6,229 nucleotides of DNA, from positions 1-6,229 of the forward strand of contig CALBGD010000125.1 in NCBI GenBank assembly GCA_937893735.1, given 5' to 3'. The notes under the pieces are model-generated. The model saw only the letters and a program-made list of their open reading frames with translations, was not told the DNA's origin and made no database searches. Of this stretch, positions 4,746 through 6,229 are shown piece after piece (the stretch's first letter is position 1; each line of letters starts with the position of its first letter). Made by a program: the position numbers and the translations under genes. This DNA is from an uncultured Clostridia bacterium. Lineage in GTDB: Bacteria; Bacillota; Clostridia; Oscillospirales; Ruminococcaceae.

Positions 4746-5768
4746 ATGACTAAAAAAGCTGTGACCATGAGCGATATTGCCAAGGAAATGAACGTCAGCA
4801 CCGTTACTGTTTCCAAGGCGCTCGGCGACCGCGACGGCGTAAGCGCGGAGCTCCGCGACCGTATCAAGCGCAAGGCTACGGAGATGGGCTACCGTGTTCA
4901 TGCGGGCACCCACGGTGCCAAGGACGGTCTGACCTACAACATAGGCATTATCGTTGCCAAGCACTTTATCAGCGACGCAAGCTCATTTTACTGGATAGTT
5001 TACCGTTATATCGTGGAGCTCCTCCAGAAGCAGAATTACTACGGAATGCTGGAGGTAGTCAGCGATAAGGATATAAACGGCGTTCCGGAGGAAGTGCCGA
5101 ATTCCGTGCTCGATCACAAGGTAGACGGACTTATCGTGCTTGGTCAGCTTTCAGAATCATACATCGACAGCCTTATGAGCCATGAGCTTCCCACGGTTTT
5201 CCTTGATTTCTACGGAAGCCGCGAGGACGCTGACGCTGTGCTCTCTGACAGCTTCTATGGGGCATATATGCTCACCAGCCACCTTATCGAAAACGGACAC
5301 CGCCGCATAGGATTCCTCGGCAGCATAAGCTCTACAAGCAGCATTCAGGACAGATATCTTGGCTATTACAAGGCTCTTCTGGAGAACCGAATACCGCTCC
5401 GTCAGGATTGGGTCATCGGCGACCGCTCAAACGAGAGTGACATATTCCCGGAGTTCAAGCTTCCCGCTGATATGCCTACCGCATTTGTGTGCAACTGCGA
5501 TGAATCCGCATACAAGCTGGTAAATCAGCTTAAAGCGGCAGGTTATTCTATTCCTGATGATATCTCAGTGGTCGGTTATGATAACCATATTTATTCCACG
5601 ATATGCACCCCGAGGCTTACGACCATCGACGTCAACAGCCATGTAATGAGCGCGGAGGCAGTCGAGATAATCCTCCACAAGATACGCGATGTGAACTACC
5701 GCCGCGGAAGAACCCTCGTTACCGGAAAGCTCGTCCGCCGCGAGAGCGTAAAGAACCTCAATGCCTGA
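4746..5768 (+). CDS. LacI/GalR-family transcriptional regulator
   Basis: A 340-aa DNA-binding regulator. The N-terminal LacI helix-turn-helix covers residues 7-26 (TMSDIAKEMNVSTVTVSKAL), followed by the third-helix region ELRDRIKRKATEMGY. The effector-binding core (periplasmic-binding-protein fold) runs from about 64 to 335, with the usual blocks NIGIIV, VDGLIVLGQ, HRRIGFLG, DRYLGYYKAL, a P-DDISVVGYDN stretch near 270-280 and PRLTTIDV. The length is typical. ATG 4746 has AAAGGA 7 nt upstream. The hinge region (about 50-62) lacks the usual ARSL-type hinge helix motif, so minor-groove contact may differ. No sugar-use or transport gene is adjacent in the window, so the regulon and ligand cannot be inferred; a carbohydrate ligand is only the family norm. 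The leader carries a possible attenuator and an AT-rich dyad, suggesting regulation at more than one level. A strong terminator begins at its stop codon. Confidence 0.93.
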   Translation: MTKKAVTMSDIAKEMNVSTVTVSKALGDRDGVSAELRDRIKRKATEMGYRVHAGTHGAKDGLTYNIGIIVAKHFISDASSFYWIVYRYIVELLQKQNYYGMLEVVSDKDINGVPEEVPNSVLDHKVDGLIVLGQLSESYIDSLMSHELPTVFLDFYGSREDADAVLSDSFYGAYMLTSHLIENGHRRIGFLGSISSTSSIQDRYLGYYKALLENRIPLRQDWVIGDRSNESDIFPEFKLPADMPTAFVCNCDESAYKLVNQLKAAGYSIPDDISVVGYDNHIYSTICTPRLTTIDVNSHVMSAEAVEIILHKIRDVNYRRGRTLVTGKLVRRESVKNLNA

Positions 5769-5809
5769 AAAAAATCTCTCCACTGGATTCCCAATGGAGA
5801 GATTTTTTT
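5768..5809. terminator. Bidirectional intrinsic terminator between the LacI-type gene and the convergent membrane gene
   Basis: Stem TCTCTCCA (5775-5782) pairs with TGGAGAGA (5795-5802). It is flanked by A7 (5768-5774) and T7 (5803-5809), so either strand yields a hairpin with a U7 tail. The A tract begins inside the LacI-type stop codon, and the T tract overlaps the minus-strand stop codon (5810-5808). Confidence 0.93.
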
Positions 5810-6229
5810 ACTTATTAAGCTGTTCAGTGTTGATATCCCTGCCGAATATGTGCAATACTCCGTCATTGACCGAGTACAGAACGCCTTTCCGGCTGCCGTC
5901 CGGCTGTTCAAGGGCAAATACAGTCTGATTCCCGAAGCAGAGCGCGAGGTAATCCGTGACCGCAGTTCCGAGCCATATTCCGTATATCGCGGAAAGCGCG
6001 AGCACTATTCCGGCAACGAGCCTTTTAATATTATGCTTTGGCCGGAATCCTCCCGACCATTGACCGAGAATTTTACGGAGAAGCTTTGACAGCGCCGTAA
6101 GCACCAGTATTGCACTGGGGATAAGACCCGCCATGCAGAGCCACTCCTGCCATGTCAGATTGACAATATAGAACAGCGGGCTGATTATCCAGCAGGCAAA
6201 GCAGAACGCCGCGCCGACCACGATAAGCA
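5808..6229 (-). CDS. Integral membrane protein, unknown function, 5'-truncated by the window
   Basis: The family is not recognised. The frame stays open to the window edge (Leu-Ile codons precede the GTG at 6221, which falls inside a hydrophobic helix), so the true start lies outside. At least 139 residues are visible. Numbering from the GTG, hydrophobic helices are at about 1-21 (the first one incomplete), 26-47 and 68-92. A basic loop with LLRKILGQW and RPKHNIKR between helices two and three should be cytoplasmic, which puts the C-terminal tail of about 45 residues (from FGNQTVFALEQPDG to INTEQLNK) outside. That tail could form a small beta-rich domain. The gene converges on the LacI-type gene and shares its terminator. 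It is probably unrelated functionally to the LacI-type regulator. Good amino-acid composition and helix pattern support a real gene over the opposite-strand frames. Confidence 0.75.
   Translation of the reverse strand, partial: LIVVGAAFCFACWIISPLFYIVNLTWQEWLCMAGLIPSAILVLTALSKLLRKILGQWSGGFRPKHNIKRLVAGIVLALSAIYGIWLGTAVTDYLALCFGNQTVFALEQPDGSRKGVLYSVNDGVLHIFGRDINTEQLNK

Noticed and set aside
5603..6089. Plus-strand frames 5603-5818 and 5850-6089
   Set aside because: The first overlaps the LacI-type C-terminus and reads through its terminator; the second is antisense to the three-helix membrane protein and has low-quality composition.
6219..6221. GTG 6221 as the start of the minus-strand membrane protein
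   Set aside because: It lies within a hydrophobic helix, the frame continues upstream to the window edge, and no RBS is visible.

Overview
The window looks like chromosomal DNA from a spore-forming member of the Clostridia, probably near Ruminococcaceae/Oscillospiraceae. The reasons are a moderately GC-rich coding background with frequent ATA (Ile) and AGA/AGG (Arg) codons, strong AGGAG-type ribosome binding sites, U-tailed intrinsic terminators, and a tiny gene that reads as the sporulation peptide SpoVM. The taxonomic placement is inference. No mobile element, CRISPR array, tRNA or rRNA is visible.

Layout. (1) Positions 2-4044, + strand: a tightly packed run of recN (5' end cut off by the window), a two-helix membrane protein with a small C-terminal domain, a four-helix membrane protein with the QRYNRPR signature of the CrtO acyltransferase-like family, and a PepV-type M20 dipeptidase. 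The first three genes overlap by 4 nt or sit 13 nt apart. The peptidase follows after 59 nt with its own strong RBS. (2) Positions 4064-4364: a bidirectional terminator, then on the - strand a two-gene microoperon of a 55-aa membrane protein and spoVM (28 aa). (3) Positions 4365-4745: a 381-bp non-coding region. It holds TTAC direct repeats in helical phase, a near-consensus extended -10 sigma-A promoter, a roughly 106-nt structured RNA ending in an 11-bp terminator hairpin, and an AT-rich dyad. (4) Positions 4746-5768, + strand: a LacI-family regulator. (5) Positions 5768-6229: a second bidirectional terminator shared with a convergent membrane-protein gene on the - strand that runs off the window.

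How the parts work together. RecN (double-strand break repair) and PepV (dipeptide turnover) are housekeeping functions, and the two membrane proteins between them have no proven link to either. The microoperon suggests that the 55-aa membrane protein may be made together with SpoVM during spore coat assembly. The most intriguing part is the 4419-4634 block. A strong promoter with an upstream array resembling a PhoP/PhoB-type box drives a short RNA whose loop can pair with its own terminator stem. This is the layout of a riboswitch/attenuator for the LacI-type gene, or of a free-standing small RNA. I cannot assign it to a known class with confidence.
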